From: Spongospora subterranea f. sp. subterranea
Taxonomy: Eukaryota; Endomyxa: Phytomyxea; Phytomyxea; Plasmodiophorida
Assembly (NCBI GenBank): GCA_049724395.1
Contig: JAUGWO010000008.1
Span: 1-64,000 of the forward strand
Length of the DNA: 64,000 bases
Direction of reading: 5' to 3'
A program made the position numbers and the translations under genes. Positions 1 to 11,437 of this stretch are shown piece after piece. The notes below the pieces were generated by a model. The model did no database searches, was not told the DNA's origin, and saw nothing but the letters and a program-made list of their open reading frames with translations. Position 1 is the stretch's first letter. The number at the start of each line of letters is the position of its first letter.

Positions 1-318
1 ATGGGGGTACATAGGTTTACCCGATTAATAACAACCCGCGATTTTTTGTATACCAACCCATACCATACCAATTTGAGGCCTTCAAACGTCGTCCAATTCC
101 CAACACGATTCATTCGTAATTGACTTATTTCATTGCGATAAACAGTGAATAGTGATTTACCCGGTGTAGCCCAGTCACAGGATTTAGCTTCCTTCAGTCA
201 AAACAGATAAGGGACACTTGAAGCGACAGTGAGCTGCGGTGGAAATGATGATACAGACTGGTCGTGACAAGTCACGCGAACGGTCAAGCGAGACTCATGA
301 CACGTCACTCCACACGCA

Positions 319-511
319 ATGATGTCTTTGGAGGATTTGTACAAGCAGCGCGACGCCGAGGCTAAGGCAGCGTGCGATGCCTACAGAGCGGCTCGCGATG
401 CGCCAGCAACAGGCGAGCCAGAGCTGACCAATCTTCGCGTTGACCGCGATGAAGCCGTTGCCGCTCGTGATGCTGCCGAACGCGTCTACCTGGCCTCACG
501 CTCTGCCGCAG
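319..511 (+). CDS. Possible 5' exon, coiled-coil-like
   Basis: A short open frame starts at an ATG and ends at a good GT donor (CAG/GTATGT). Its 64 residues are rich in Ala, Arg, Asp and Glu with a heptad-like rhythm (for example RDEAVAARDAAERV), which suggests an alpha-helical coiled coil. The next open stretch begins after an acceptor near 798. It may be the first exon of the decayed NTPase gene downstream, but this is inference. No family is recognised. Confidence 0.4.
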
Positions 512-798
512 GTATGTTTGCTCCAATTTAGAGGACTTGCACAAAACAATTAATTCACCTCGAATTGGTTTGTGTTTTTCGTGTAATTAATGGGGTTTGG
601 CGATATATCGTTTCGAACATGGTGTGATAAGTTGATTGATTCGGATGTTAGTATTTAAAATCGGTTTTTCATGCCAGCTTTGTTTCGATGTGTCGTTTAA
701 TTGGTTCTATCTTTGGCTCTCTAAGTTGTTTTAATGTTCCGCATGAGATGATGTGCGCTATTTTCATCGATGTTTTGCTGACCATAACATTTGTTTAG

Positions 799-1990
799 GT
801 TCAGATTCTATGGACACAATTAATTGCTCTTTCTCCTTGGCCTCCAGCGCAGAGTTACAAACTCATTTGCGGCAATATATGTCGATTGGCTCCCGTCTTT
901 GCAATTCTGAACCTGTCAATCGACTCATCAATGCAATTTCAAGAATTAGACGCAACATCTGAGCCTGGGGGGCAGCCATTTATTTTTATGGAGGGGTCAT
1001 ACTGGGGTCGGTAAGACCCAGATGGTGTTCAACTTGATCAACGCCTTCCTTCCGGTTCAACGGAAGGTATATTATTTGCTGGCAACTCCATCTCATCTCC
1101 ATTCTCAGCGATATACCGAGTGTATCTCGGGTTATCGAACGCCTTCCAGGACTGCGTTGAACGTGATATCAACGACATTGTGCACGTTTCAACTGATAAG
1201 ATTAGGGCTTACAATCTGTTCACGTATGGATTCATAGAAAAATTACTAACTGGCACCACTAATGATGTGGGGATCCTGCTTACGCGAAGAACTTCTGCTG
1301 ATGTTCTTCGCATCATGCCGTCCGTTCCGCCAATATTTATTCTAGACGAATTCATTTCTTTTGACAAAGCCCAGGTTCGGGCTGCTCGACTCATGCGGAA
1401 TCTTTTCCGGTCATTGAACATCCCAGTCATTTTATTGGGAACAGATTCTAGGGCAGCGAATTTGAGAACGTTTTCCAGCCACAGTTCTTTGAACTCTGAG
1501 CCAGTTCCGTGGTGTCGTGTCATCTCCCATTACCCGCCAGTTGATCTTTCGTCTTGAAGTCTTCCAGCGCTTCCTCTTTCCTTGACAAAGATCCTAGCTT
1601 GCTCGCGACCTCGGTTCAGCAGCTGCGCCGGAAAATTTTATCATGTACTACGATCAAATTTTCGAAGCAACGTTTGAAAAAATAATCAGTCAAAAAGACG
1701 TATTTCGTCAAGAATTTGGTCGGCTAGGGCAACTTCGGCTGTTTATGAACTCGTCGTATGAATTTGCCGACAACGCAAGAAAAACGTCGGAGAATGAACT
1801 CTCAGTAAAAACGCAGCTCATTCATTACCATTTGCGAAACTCTACGGGCCTGACGACTTTCTGCTTGACAGAAACGGCAAGGTCAACGGAGCAGAGTGGA
1901 TGCCAACCTCGGTATTCCTCCCTATGGATCACGACATCTTACTGGCATGATGCGAAGAACATCACACGATCGCCACATCATTAGTGGTGC
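799..1990 (+). pseudogene. Decayed P-loop NTPase, Crinkler-associated type
   Basis: Pieces of protein in several frames resemble the P-loop ATPases that accompany or form part of Crinkler-type proteins in oomycetes and early-branching fungi. Visible parts include a region where a phosphate-binding loop would lie (PFIFMEG followed by KTQM), a segment KVYYLLATP, a Walker B-like stretch IFILDEF, and ILLGTDSRAANL, typical of the sensor region. The gene is broken, with several interruptions, and is treated as a fossil. The family assignment is from memory of the motif order; no search was run. Confidence 0.5.
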
Positions 1991-2360
1991 TAGTTAGTAA
2001 CTTTTCTATGAATCCATACGTGAACAAATTGTAGACCTTGATCTTATCAGTCGAAACGTGCACAATGTCGTTGATATCACGTTCAACGCAGTCCTGGAAG
2101 GCGTTCGATAACCCGAGATACACTCGTTATATCGCCTGAGAATGGAGCTGAATCGGAGTCGCCAGCAAATAATATACCTTCGGGTTCCATCTGGGTCTTA
2201 CCATTCCCCGACCCCAAACGAACCCCTCCAAGAATATAAAGGGCTGCCTCCCAGGCTCGGATGTTGTGTCTAATTCTCGAATTACATTTATAAGTCGATT
2301 GACAGGTTCAGAGTTGCAAAGACGGGAACCAATCGACATATATTGCCACAAATGAGTTTG
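1983..2360 (-). repeat. Inverted partial copy of the P-loop NTPase
   Basis: Read on the minus strand this stretch repeats the region around 865-1255 with roughly 90 percent identity by eye (shared peptide MSIGSRLCNSEPVNRLIN and the KVYYLLATP segment). The two copies face each other about 730 bp apart. It is too diverged to be an assembly mirror artefact and probably reflects an old inverted duplication. Confidence 0.7.
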
Positions 2361-2639
2361 GATTTTGCAAACGACACCCGCCTCCGGTTACTAAACAGTT
2401 CCCTTAGCAGATCAGACGACCGCTTGGACGTGAATTCACCGCGACACGCGTTCTATTGTGGACCTGGCGCTCGTTTGTGGCACACTCCATGCTGCGATTG
2501 CTATCGGCCCCCCGCCGACACCGACATCGCACCAGCTAGTGACGATCACCATCCCGGAACCAGGAGTCCCTCCGGCGAAAGACCCCGAGCGATGGAACTG
2601 GGCAAGAGGAGCTGGCGCGTAAAAACAAGGATTTTGCCG

Positions 2640-4428
2640 ATTGCAAGAACCTGCTGACTCCAGTGATGACTGAACTGACAATTCTATGGCAACAAGTCGG
2701 AGCCGAACTCGACGATCAACTCCACGATGACCCCGACGACGACGAGGCCATCCTGGCCGCTCATAAGCTCGTCGACGACGCGTTTTCGAGAACATGCTCT
2801 GATCTTCGCGATGCACTGAACGGAGTCGCCTGCTTGCGACCGACGGAGGCGAACCGAGTTTTCAAGGCACACCGGACAGTGGACTGGCGGATGATGAACC
2901 AGATGCCTGACGGATTCGTCATCAGTAAAGTCAGGTCGCGGATGGAATCGCTTCAAGATGGTGACACCGACGCTCAAGGAGGTAATCGCCCCTCGCTGGT
3001 GCCCAATTTTCCGATCATTACCGCGAGTAATTCACTCGATCCGCCGACACCCCCTTCGAAGCTTTCCAAGCTGAATATAAACCGATAGCCTGTTTGGATC
3101 AAGTTGAGAAGCTGGCATTCTCTGCACAAAGCGTCGAGGCAAGAACTTTCAAGCTCAAGTGGAAGAAGGGTATCGGGCCAGACAATTTACCTGCCGAGGT
3201 CTTGAAGTGCTGCCCTGAATCGTCGTCGCTAATGCTGCATGATTTGTTCCGGTCTCTATGGGCTCATCAAGCCTCCGCGACAGCGCGGGGGCAGGCGTTT
3301 ATGCATCCGATTCCGAAACGAGGCGAGTACTTGTCGGAGGTTGGAAATTGGAGAGAATCGCGCTGCAATGTCACATGAGAAGATGTACGAGCACTGCATT
3401 CGACAAGTCCTGTGGGAGAAGGACCTGATCCATCACCACGTACTCCAGACCGGTTTTCAAGCAAGAGTTGGCGCCCAGGATACCGTGAACGTGGTGGACG
3501 AACTGACGAATCATTACGCAAGTGCAGGGGAAAAGTCATAACGCAATCTATGTAGGGCAAGACAAACGTAGGCCTGAAGAAGCAGCCGTTGACGTCTGCG
3601 CTGCTGGAGATTCGCAAGGCGTACGACCGGACGGCGAGTGCTTTAATCTGGCGGAAGCTGCTCGAGCGAGGCTGCCGACGACATTTGATAGTGGTACTGC
3701 AGTCACTATTGGACCGATGCTCAGTCGTGGTGTTTCTAGAGGGAAAGAAGGGAGACTCGGTCCCCGATCAAGTCGGCGTCCCGCAAGGCGATGTGCTCAG
3801 CCCGGCGATGTTCAACGTACTGGTCGATGATCTGCCGCAGAAACTGCAAGAAGCGTGTCGCCCGTTTGGCGGCAGTTCGAGGTTTAAAAGTAAATTCATC
3901 CCGTTTGTCATGTATGCTGATGATCAAACGCTGCTGCATTGAAACCATTTCGCCATGCAAGCAATGCTGGAGGCCGCCGAATCGTACGCTCGAGAACATC
4001 ATTACAGCTACAGCGTCAAGAAGCCAGCCGTGTCGCTGCCAGTGGAGAATGGATGGCCAGAGCTCAGACTACAAGATCAGGCGATCCCGGTGAAAGAGAC
4101 GGTACAGCTCCTGGCCGTGGAAATTATCGGAGGCAGAATCGACCATGAGGGCCAGCTCAAGACAAGATTGTCGCAAGCAACTCGGGCAAGTTTCGGGCTG
4201 GAACAGACCGGCGCCCTGTCCACACCGCTGTTGTCGTTGGTGAGGAAAACGTCACTGATCTCGGCTCTCTGCAGCTCCAGATTGGAGTATGGCATGGCGA
4301 TTTCAAACCACAAGCAAGGCACGCTGAAAATGGTGGACAGGTTGATCGGACGGTGTATCGGTTCCGGTCGCGGCAATCATCTCATGAAACGAATGGCAGG
4401 AATGGTGCCGGTCGTCAGCACCAACTGA
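2640..4428 (+). mobile_element. LINE (non-LTR retrotransposon) fragment, reverse transcriptase
   Basis: A 5'-truncated LINE-type element. Starting near 3100, consecutive pieces show non-LTR reverse transcriptase blocks in order: KGIGPDNLPAEVLK (block 1), a degraded WRP region, QTGFQARVGAQDT, AYDRTA where the first catalytic Asp block sits, GVPQGDVLSPAMFN, then FVMYADDQTLLH with the catalytic YADD. After that comes a thumb/connector region ending in MVPVVSTN. The stretch 2663-3088 upstream is open and probably belongs to the linker before the RT. The reading frame is interrupted: the frame changes near 3360 and 3580 and there is a stop just after YADD, at 3940. No endonuclease domain, RNase H or poly-A tail is seen. 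The element is dead. Confidence 0.8.
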
Positions 4429-4439
4429 GACTTAAGTTT

Positions 4440-4657
4440 GAAACGCGGGCGCGCAGTATCGATCAATTTTCGATCTCGATCAATTTTCGATCTTCGAGAA
4501 GGGCAAGGGGCGGAAATTATGCGCAAAATGTTTTTTGTGAGCAACAAAACTATTTTACAGTATCAGAAAAAAACTATAGGTAATGCCGTAGCGGACTTCC
4601 CATGACAGATTCGTCGTCGGGTGGGTTCAATCAATTATTTGATCAACGAGTCTGTCT
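4440..4657. other. Intergenic stretch with TIR-like motif
   Basis: No gene is seen between the LINE end and the alpha-kinase start. A short direct repeat of GATCAATTTTCGATC occurs near 4460-4490. At 4495-4522 lies a motif (GAAGGGCAAGGGGCGGAAAT) that closely matches the ends of the TIR element at 6527-6933 beyond the kinase gene. Confidence 0.5.
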
Positions 4658-6519
4658 ATGTTCTGTCAACATTGTGGTCAGCAACAGGGTCAGTGCTTGG
4701 CTTCCTGCCCAACGCTTGGGGATGTTGTCAAAAAGACCGTCGCGGCCGAGCTTCTGAAATTTAAGGAAGCAGGGGCCGACGTGTCACGTCGCCGTGCCGG
4801 AGGCGGCAGTCGGCGTGGTGTGGCGATCAACCCGATGTTAGTCAAGGTGAACGTCACCGCCTACCCGCTAGGGATGGATCCCCGAACTAAAAAGGCAACG
4901 AAGTTACCAGATCATCCAGCAATCAACGTCGTTTTCGCATTGTCGGCCACATACTATGATATTATCGATGGATTGGCATCCAGTTTATTTCCTGTTCCGA
5001 AATGGTCCTCTGGGGCCACTTACGTTCTTACCACGGGGGATGGTGCAATAATACAGGAGAATACGCCATTCTGTGAATTTCCTTTCAACCTCACTCGTTC
5101 TGGAGGCAAGAAGGTGTTGCATCTGGTGAGATCAGACCATTCACAAGATGGCTTCAATGATAATGACAGAATCAGCCACGATTATGAACAGGGTAATGTT
5201 GATAACGAATGGGATATGACTCTCCCTGACAATGGTGAAGACTGTGGCCCAATTCAACAGCCGCTGCGCACCATCGAGTTGTTTGGCAACAACAACAGTA
5301 GTCACGTCACCGGTCCTGTCATCAAGCGATTGAAGACAGGAACGAAGGGAAGCGCCCTTGTACACTCAAGCGCGTTCGGCAATCTTGATCAATTTCAGTT
5401 CCAGGATATATACCAGAATTCAAAATCGGATACCGCAGTGCAAGGCTCTGGAGTTGCCATTTTAAGACAGTTCGATGGTCAAAAATGGTCGCAACAGTTT
5501 CTAAGCGAGAAGGAATTTCCTGTACCGAACATGGAAGATCCTATTACTGACGGCGAGTCCAAGATTGTTTATAAGGAAGCTATGTTTCCAATGGTGTTTG
5601 GATCAGCTCTTGTCGTATATAAGGTGGCCAATTCTCCGTTGGATGACCGGCTAGGCACAGCGACACGTGCCGTCCAAATGACAGCATTATGCTCCCAAAT
5701 GGCGATCGAGTTCAACGCCGCTGTAAAAAATGATGATTTTATGGTCACGTTTTGTGACAGCGTTGTCGTCGAACTCCTGCCGGAGGTTATTGATGTTCTG
5801 TTTCCTGCACAGAACAATCCATTCAACAGGATGTGCCGGAAGGGCGTGATTTGGATCATCGAGCGGCAAATCAAAGGGCGATTCGACAAGTTCGTTTCAA
5901 ATTCAGGTAAAGGTTTTTCAAACCTCCATCAAATATACCTACATTAAATATAGGTAATATTATCTGTTTAACGAACAAAACATTAGCCCGAACGAAAAAG
6001 GACCGGATCAAGGCAACCGCGTTCAGCCATTTCTCGTTCTGTCGCTCCGGCGGCGAGTTTATGGCATTAGACATTCAGGGCGCGGGTGGCGTCTATACTG
6101 ACGTTGAGATTGTATCAATCTCCAATGCTGAATCAACGTTCGGCATTGGCAACATGGGTGCCTCTTCAATTGCCAAGTTTTTTCAAGAACATGAATGTAA
6201 TAGTGCTTGCTATGCTGCTCAACTGGAGCGTCCAGCAGGAGACGCGTTCGGACATGCTTCAACAAGCAGGGACGGGGGTTCAGACACGTCAGTGGAAGAT
6301 GAAAAAGCTGAAAGTGATTGCGAGATGACGGTCTCCGACGAAATCGTCCCATATCAGGGTCAAAAAGGTCAATCTATCAGTTTTGATGCCACTGAAGACG
6401 TCATTGTGCAAGAGGAGACGGTTTTGCAAGTGCAATCTTCTAGTGAGCGGTTGCGTTCACAGCGCCGTCCTGACCATGTGACTTGTACCCGTCTTCGTTC
6501 TCGCCGTAAAAGGGGATAA
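4658..6519 (+). CDS. Alpha-kinase (atypical protein kinase)
   Basis: Two exons (4658-5906, 5987-6519) joined by an 80-bp GT-AG intron give a continuous 593-residue frame. The C-terminal half is an alpha-kinase domain of the eEF2K/MHCK/TRPM7 superfamily. The N-lobe contains IVYKEAMFPMVFGSALVVYK at about residue 305. The second exon has FSHFSF, the catalytic-type LDIQG, the glycine-rich GIGNMG and HECNSAC, which matches the zinc-binding His/Cys cluster of the family. The first 250 residues hold an N-terminal Cys/His cluster (CQHCG...C) and a low-conservation region with no recognised domain. The C-terminal 90 residues are acidic, then basic. It likely phosphorylates Ser/Thr in helical segments (known for the family); the target is unknown. 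The gene is flanked by TIR-like motifs and its tail is duplicated in inverted form just downstream. Confidence 0.85.
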
Positions 6520-6794
6520 TAAATTGCCGGGAAGGGCAGGGGGCGGAAATCATGAAAAAAAAAATTTGTGCGCAGCGGGCCAAGGCGTCCGTTTTTGTCC
6601 AAAATCGTGACAGATTTGATACAGCGCAACAGCCAATGAATAAGATGTTCGCTTGGAAACAGCAATTTATTACCGCCTTTAACGGCGAGAACGAAGACGG
6701 GTACAAGTCTCATGGTCAGGACGGCGCTGTGAACGCAACCGCTCACTAGAAGATTGCACTTGCAAAACCGTCTCCTCTTGCACAATGACGTCTT
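6395..6794. repeat. Inverted repeat, alpha-kinase 3' end
   Basis: Arms 6395-6526 and 6663-6794 are reverse complements over 132 bp with about four mismatches. The left arm is the last coding part of the kinase gene, the stop codon and a few bases beyond it; the right arm lies within the TIR element. A transcript reading through could form a long hairpin. Confidence 0.8.
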
Positions 6795-6933
6795 TCAAGG
6801 GATATTGAGCATAGCCGGGCAATGCGGGCAGCAAATGTTAGACCTGTCACAATCTGCGTTCAATGCGGAGCAGGAAAACATCCTGTCCGCAGATAATTTT
6901 TTTTTCATGATTTCCGCCCCCTGCCCTTCCCGG
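6527..6933. mobile_element. Small TIR element carrying inverted alpha-kinase tail
   Basis: A 407-bp unit is bounded by perfect terminal inverted repeats of about 29 bp that start CCGGGAAGGGCAGGGGGCGG and run into an A/T tract. It begins exactly where the inverted duplication of the kinase tail ends. Inside, 6663-6794 is a reverse-complement copy (about 97 percent by eye) of 6395-6526. No target-site duplication is evident and there is no transposase. It resembles a MITE that captured host sequence (a Pack-type element). Confidence 0.6.
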
Positions 6934-7358
6934 AAAACTGTCAAAAAGGATTCCATACATCGTCTTTTTACAGCAGGAGCTTTTGTTGAATGAACATGCG
7001 AGCCGTATTATTTTATTCAACAATGCCATGCAGATTGCCAATGATGGACAATTCCTCGAGGCCGTGATGGTCAGCTGTGTCATTTTGGCTCACACAGCCA
7101 TGGGATTGGAGGAACTCCGTTTTCCTTGTTTTTGAAAAATTTGCCCTACGACTTGTATCTGTCGAAAATCAACCGTCTGACGTCCCACAGGATGTTGTCG
7201 TTCATCCAGAGCTGGACGTATCCTTCTTGGACACGTTTTGTGTCCCGTTTTTATCTCCAGCACAGTGGGTCAAACGATAATGGCCACCAGAATTAAAATT
7301 AGATCTCGAAATATAGACAGCAGCAGGGGCGGATTTTGCCGAAACAGACAAGATTGTT
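6934..7358. other. Unassigned stretch
   Basis: A short open piece near 6985-7130 on the plus strand reads LLLNEHASRIILFNNAMQIAN, which looks protein-like, and another ends at 7280. I recognise no domain and no complete gene. Confidence 0.3.
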
Positions 7359-8128
7359 TACGGTTTCTAAACCATCATTTATAGGAGCCTCAGACGCTTC
7401 TGACATAGGTCTCGGCTTCATTTGGCACCAAGGACCACGATCATTCTATCACGGCGAACAGACCCATGATCAACATATCGTCGTCGGCGAATTACGCGCC
7501 GCTCAGAAGGCTATTAACGCCCTTCCTCCTGCAGTTACAGCATTGCTCAATGTGGACAACATGGCAGTCTTAGGGATGCTTCAATCAGGACATTCATCCT
7601 CTGTCCAGTGCGCGTCTATTTTACGCGCCATTAACCGGCGAATTCATTCCCAAGCATTAACCATGCAATTCCGGTACATCCCAACAACTGACAACTGTAT
7701 TGCTGACAGCCTTATCACGCCAGCAAAAATATTTTTTCAAGAAAAGACGCCCAAAATATTTTTGCTGGCGTGATAAGGTGTCAGCAATACAGTTGTCAGT
7801 TGTTGGGATGTACCGGAATTGCATGGTTAATGCTTGGGAATGAATTCGCCGGTTAATGGCGCGTAAAATAGACGCGCACTGGACAGAGGATGAATGTCCT
7901 GATTGAAGCATCCCTAAGACTGCCATGTTGTCCACATTGAGCAATGCTGTAACTGCAGGAGGAAGGGCGTTAATAGCCTTCTGAGCGGCGCGTAATTCGC
8001 CGACGACGATATGTTGATCATGGGTCTGTTCGCCGTGATAGAATGATCGTGGTCCTTGGTGCCAAATGAAGCCGAGACCTATGTCAGAAGCGTCTGAGGC
8101 TCCTATAAATGATGGTTTAGAAACCGTA
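7359..8128. repeat. Near-perfect palindrome within DIRS-like element
   Basis: Arms 7359-7735 and 7753-8128 are reverse complements, differing by one visible single-base length difference, with a spacer of about 17 bp. The arms carry the RNase H region. The right arm continues into the rest of the element; the left arm stops at the edge of non-element DNA. Confidence 0.9.
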
Positions 8129-9594
8129 GAATGAAGCGAAAGTGACTGGTAGAGATGTCGAGTAATCCAGTCGTGTAAACAGAGACGTGCATCTGTAGTC
8201 CATCGACGGTATTCGCGGTCCTTCCAATTCGGGGAACCTATTAAAGAATGCAAAGCCGAAAAGTGATGCCTGGCCGCGGGAGGATGATATATTTACGAAA
8301 TTCAATTTTCCTCTGAGAGTTGCCAGGTCGCGAACGGAGGGGTGCTTCTGTTGTAGGAGGTGTCGAATAGATTGGATATATGCGATACGCTTATCGTTGG
8401 GGATCTCAATGGATAGCTTCGGGGTATTAAGTATGAGACCTAAAAATGAGACATGTTGAGTTGGTCGTAAGATACTCTTGCCGATATTGATGACGAAGCC
8501 TGCATTCTCCATAAAGATCATGATTTCGCTGGTGGCCTTTTCCAAATAAACCGGATCAGGGTGACGGAAAAGGAAGTCGTCCAGATAGACAACTGCTTTG
8601 ACTGGCCAATGCTGGTTGATAGCGTGACATAACGCAGTGGTTATCTCCTGAAAAAAGGAAGGAGCAGTCGAGAGTCCGAACGGTAATACCGTATACTCAT
8701 AAAAAGTCCTTTAAATTCAAAAGAACAATGTCTTCGCGACTCGGGATGTAGTTTAATATTCCAATAGCCGTTGCGAAGATCGATTTTGGTAGCATATTCT
8801 CCCCTATGAGTTGTTGATAAAATGGATTTAACGCGTGGGAAAGAAACGGGACGATCGGGCATAAATGAATTGAGATACTTAAAATTATGTACCAATCGCC
8901 GTTGAGAGGTTCCATGTTTCGCCACTGTGAAAGAATACGACAGATCACGGTGGTGTGCTTCTGAAGATGGAATCCTCTGAATACGCTGTGTTGCGAGAAG
9001 TTGTTGTACTTCTGCCTGGATTGCTGGGATAAAATCCGATGAGTGGGACTCCTGGTGGGTCGGATGAGGTAAAACCTCCAATTTGATGCCTGAAGTGAGG
9101 AATTCGTGAGTAAAAGGCGGTAGAATAGGTAAATTGATAGCGGTGATACGCTGAGTAAGTTTAGTGTCATTACTAGGACGAAGCTGAGAAGAAGTTAGTT
9201 TTTTGATGACGTGGAGGAAGACGGTTCTTTCTTTTGGAATCTCTGTTGGGCGCCCCCGCGAGGTCTTTGGCGACCGCGATATGACGAGTAAATAGGGCGG
9301 GAGATTGTTGATTTCTTCAAAAGTGACTGGATTTGTTCCATCTTGGCGACGAGGTGAGTCGTTTGTAGGATCTCAGGCTTCACAGGTCGAAGTTTCTCAG
9401 CTGGTGAAAGTTGAGCGAAGATATCTTTCGCCTGGTGATAAGAAAATTCGTGTGCTAACTGATAAAAGGATAGGGAACGTCTCACGGCGTACTAACCGAG
9501 CAACGCCTTCAGCATTGGCCTGACCTTTACGCCATTTCTCTTGAGCATCTACCCATCTCTGATAATTTGGATTTGACAAGAGGAAACGCTTCAT
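7359..9594 (-). mobile_element. DIRS-like retroelement remnant
   Basis: On the minus strand, from 9594 down to about 7740, lie a gag-like basic region (9195-9594), a reverse transcriptase of the DIRS type (about 9090-8300; LVHNFKYLNSFMPDRPV, KIDLRNGYWNIKLHPESRRH) and an RNase H region (about 8250-7740; GASDASDIGLGFIWH, NCIADTLSRQ). DIRS elements integrate with a tyrosine recombinase rather than an integrase; no recombinase is seen, so the element is incomplete. It is broken in several places. Its 3' part is folded back as a palindrome (see separate entry). A second relative lies at 46.5-47.9 kb. Confidence 0.8.
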
Positions 9595-9599
9595 TGAAG

Positions 9600-10230
9600 A
9601 AAATCTAGTCTACCACTCTGATTCGTCAATCAATTTCCGCGATTGATCAATGCGGATGGCAGACGGCGCTCTACTGATTGCGGTGAATTATGTGACATTT
9701 GAATAAACGATAATTGGGAATTTTTGGTTAATTAAAATCCACCTAACATCAAAAGGGTCATGCCATTCCGGAAAAGGTGATTATTTTGTTAGCTGATTTT
9801 TTTTTGCTAAGCACGGTAATCAAAAAGTTCTTTTTTTTAACAATTTACTTTAAGTATTGTGTGTTGCAAGCGCGAATAGTGTGATACACACTAATTAGAG
9901 AATAATTGGGGGAAACTGAACTGACCGAATCAAAGTCAATACATCGACTAACCGATTTCGATAATCAAAAGTACACCGAGAATAGCACCAGCGCGCCATT
10001 TCGGCCAGGCCAACGCAGCAACAACAACAAACACGCCATCAAGGCGGATGGTCGCCACCTGAAGGCAGTCAAAGCCTATACGATAACGCCCCGAAACCCT
10101 TCCATGGATCTATAGCATTGTGACCGGGTACATATTGACGGCCGGGCAAACGCAACAGAAAGCGTTAAACGCTCTGACAGCGTCAAACTGATTTTGTTTT
10201 TGGTCAAAACTGGAGAATAGAGGTTTTTTA
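9600..10230. other. Intergenic stretch
   Basis: AT-rich sequence with homopolymer T and A runs near 9800-9840. I see no supported gene. Confidence 0.4.
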
Positions 10231-10233
10231 TCA

Positions 10234-11048
10234 CTATAAAACAGATGGTGTTTTTTGTTTTCGGTGAGCCACGATTTTTGAACTGGTCGATCCGCATTGA
10301 AGGAACTGCAAGCCTTGACATTTCAACCTGCCGAATTCCCAATGTGCGAATTGAGGGCCCCATTTTCGAATCCATTCATTTGTATTTTGGCCACAGTGAT
10401 TAACAAAGCACCCCCAGATGGGTTTCGGAGACCGGGTGTGATACGGTCGGTGAAACTTTCGAGCCATGGAGCCACTTGATCGGTATTTCTCGTTGAATTG
10501 CCAGCACAGATAGAGTTTTTCTTCTGCGGTTTTTGACTGTGAAACTGCAAGAACAAGAGCTTTGAGATCCAATAAACCGGAGTCTTTGTCTCTGAAAGCA
10601 CAAATGTTCATCAGCTTTTCTAAAAAAAGGTGAATGAAAACATGTACTCAGGGTTTCTGAAGATTTTCGTCATCCGGGAACCGCAGGTGTCATAATTTGA
10701 TTTTAGACCGGGGCAGCTATTCACTCCAAAATTACGGTGCGTGAAACACGGGCCCCAACGTGTCTGGAACTGTTGAATGTCTTTGCCACAACATCTCACA
10801 ATACATTGAAGGACGGGGATACAGATGCGCTTGAGACAATGAATCACGTTAGGACTAACACTGTAGCCCGATTTTCTGCAAGAGATCAGTTTCAAAACGA
10901 AATTCGAAATTAAGATCAGTTTTGGCAGGGTGTTGATTGCCTTGGCAATTTGCCTAGGATCAGGAGCATCGATTTTGCTTTTTCCGACCTCGACGTTATT
11001 CCGCCCCGGCTTTCCGAGCAACAGTAGTTCCATCATGTGTTCCGTCAT
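10234..11048 (-). CDS. Unidentified protein with internally repeated motif
   Basis: Two open stretches on the minus strand (11048-10620 and 10611-10234) each end in the same roughly 45-residue motif: a CG pair, about seven residues, then a (R/K)WGPxFxHxxFG core, CxGL, CGS and a final KI (for example TRWGPCFTHRNFG and RKWGPQFAHWEFG). The repeat suggests exon or domain duplication within one gene; the two parts may be separate exons. Cys and His placement hints at a small metal-binding fold, but this is inference. I do not recognise the family. Upstream sequence to about 12.4 kb on the same strand holds tandem repeats with coding character that may belong to the same gene. Confidence 0.4.
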
Positions 11049-11437
11049 GGCAACACTGTCGTAAAACTCGACCTGTTCTGGATTCGTCTCCTTTCCCTAA
11101 GCAGACAATACCGTTTGTGATGATCAAATCCCAGGCAGAGCAGGGAACCAGGTTCTGACCAGAAACACACAGAGGCTATCATAGTCTTTGACCTCATCCA
11201 GTTTCCAGTTTAAGAGCGGACAGAGCATTTTCAATGCCATCAAGTGCTTGTAATTACGAAAATGAACCACTTTATGAGTGTGCTGCCGAAATCCATCCTA
11301 GTACCCCATAAGCTGATTTTGGTGCTCACGATTCTCGGCAATCGCTTACTGGTACGACATTCTCACGAAAGACAACAGGCTGGTTTTCAATACTGATACG
11401 GGATTCATCACATTTTAAATTCGTGCTCGGGTTCCAA

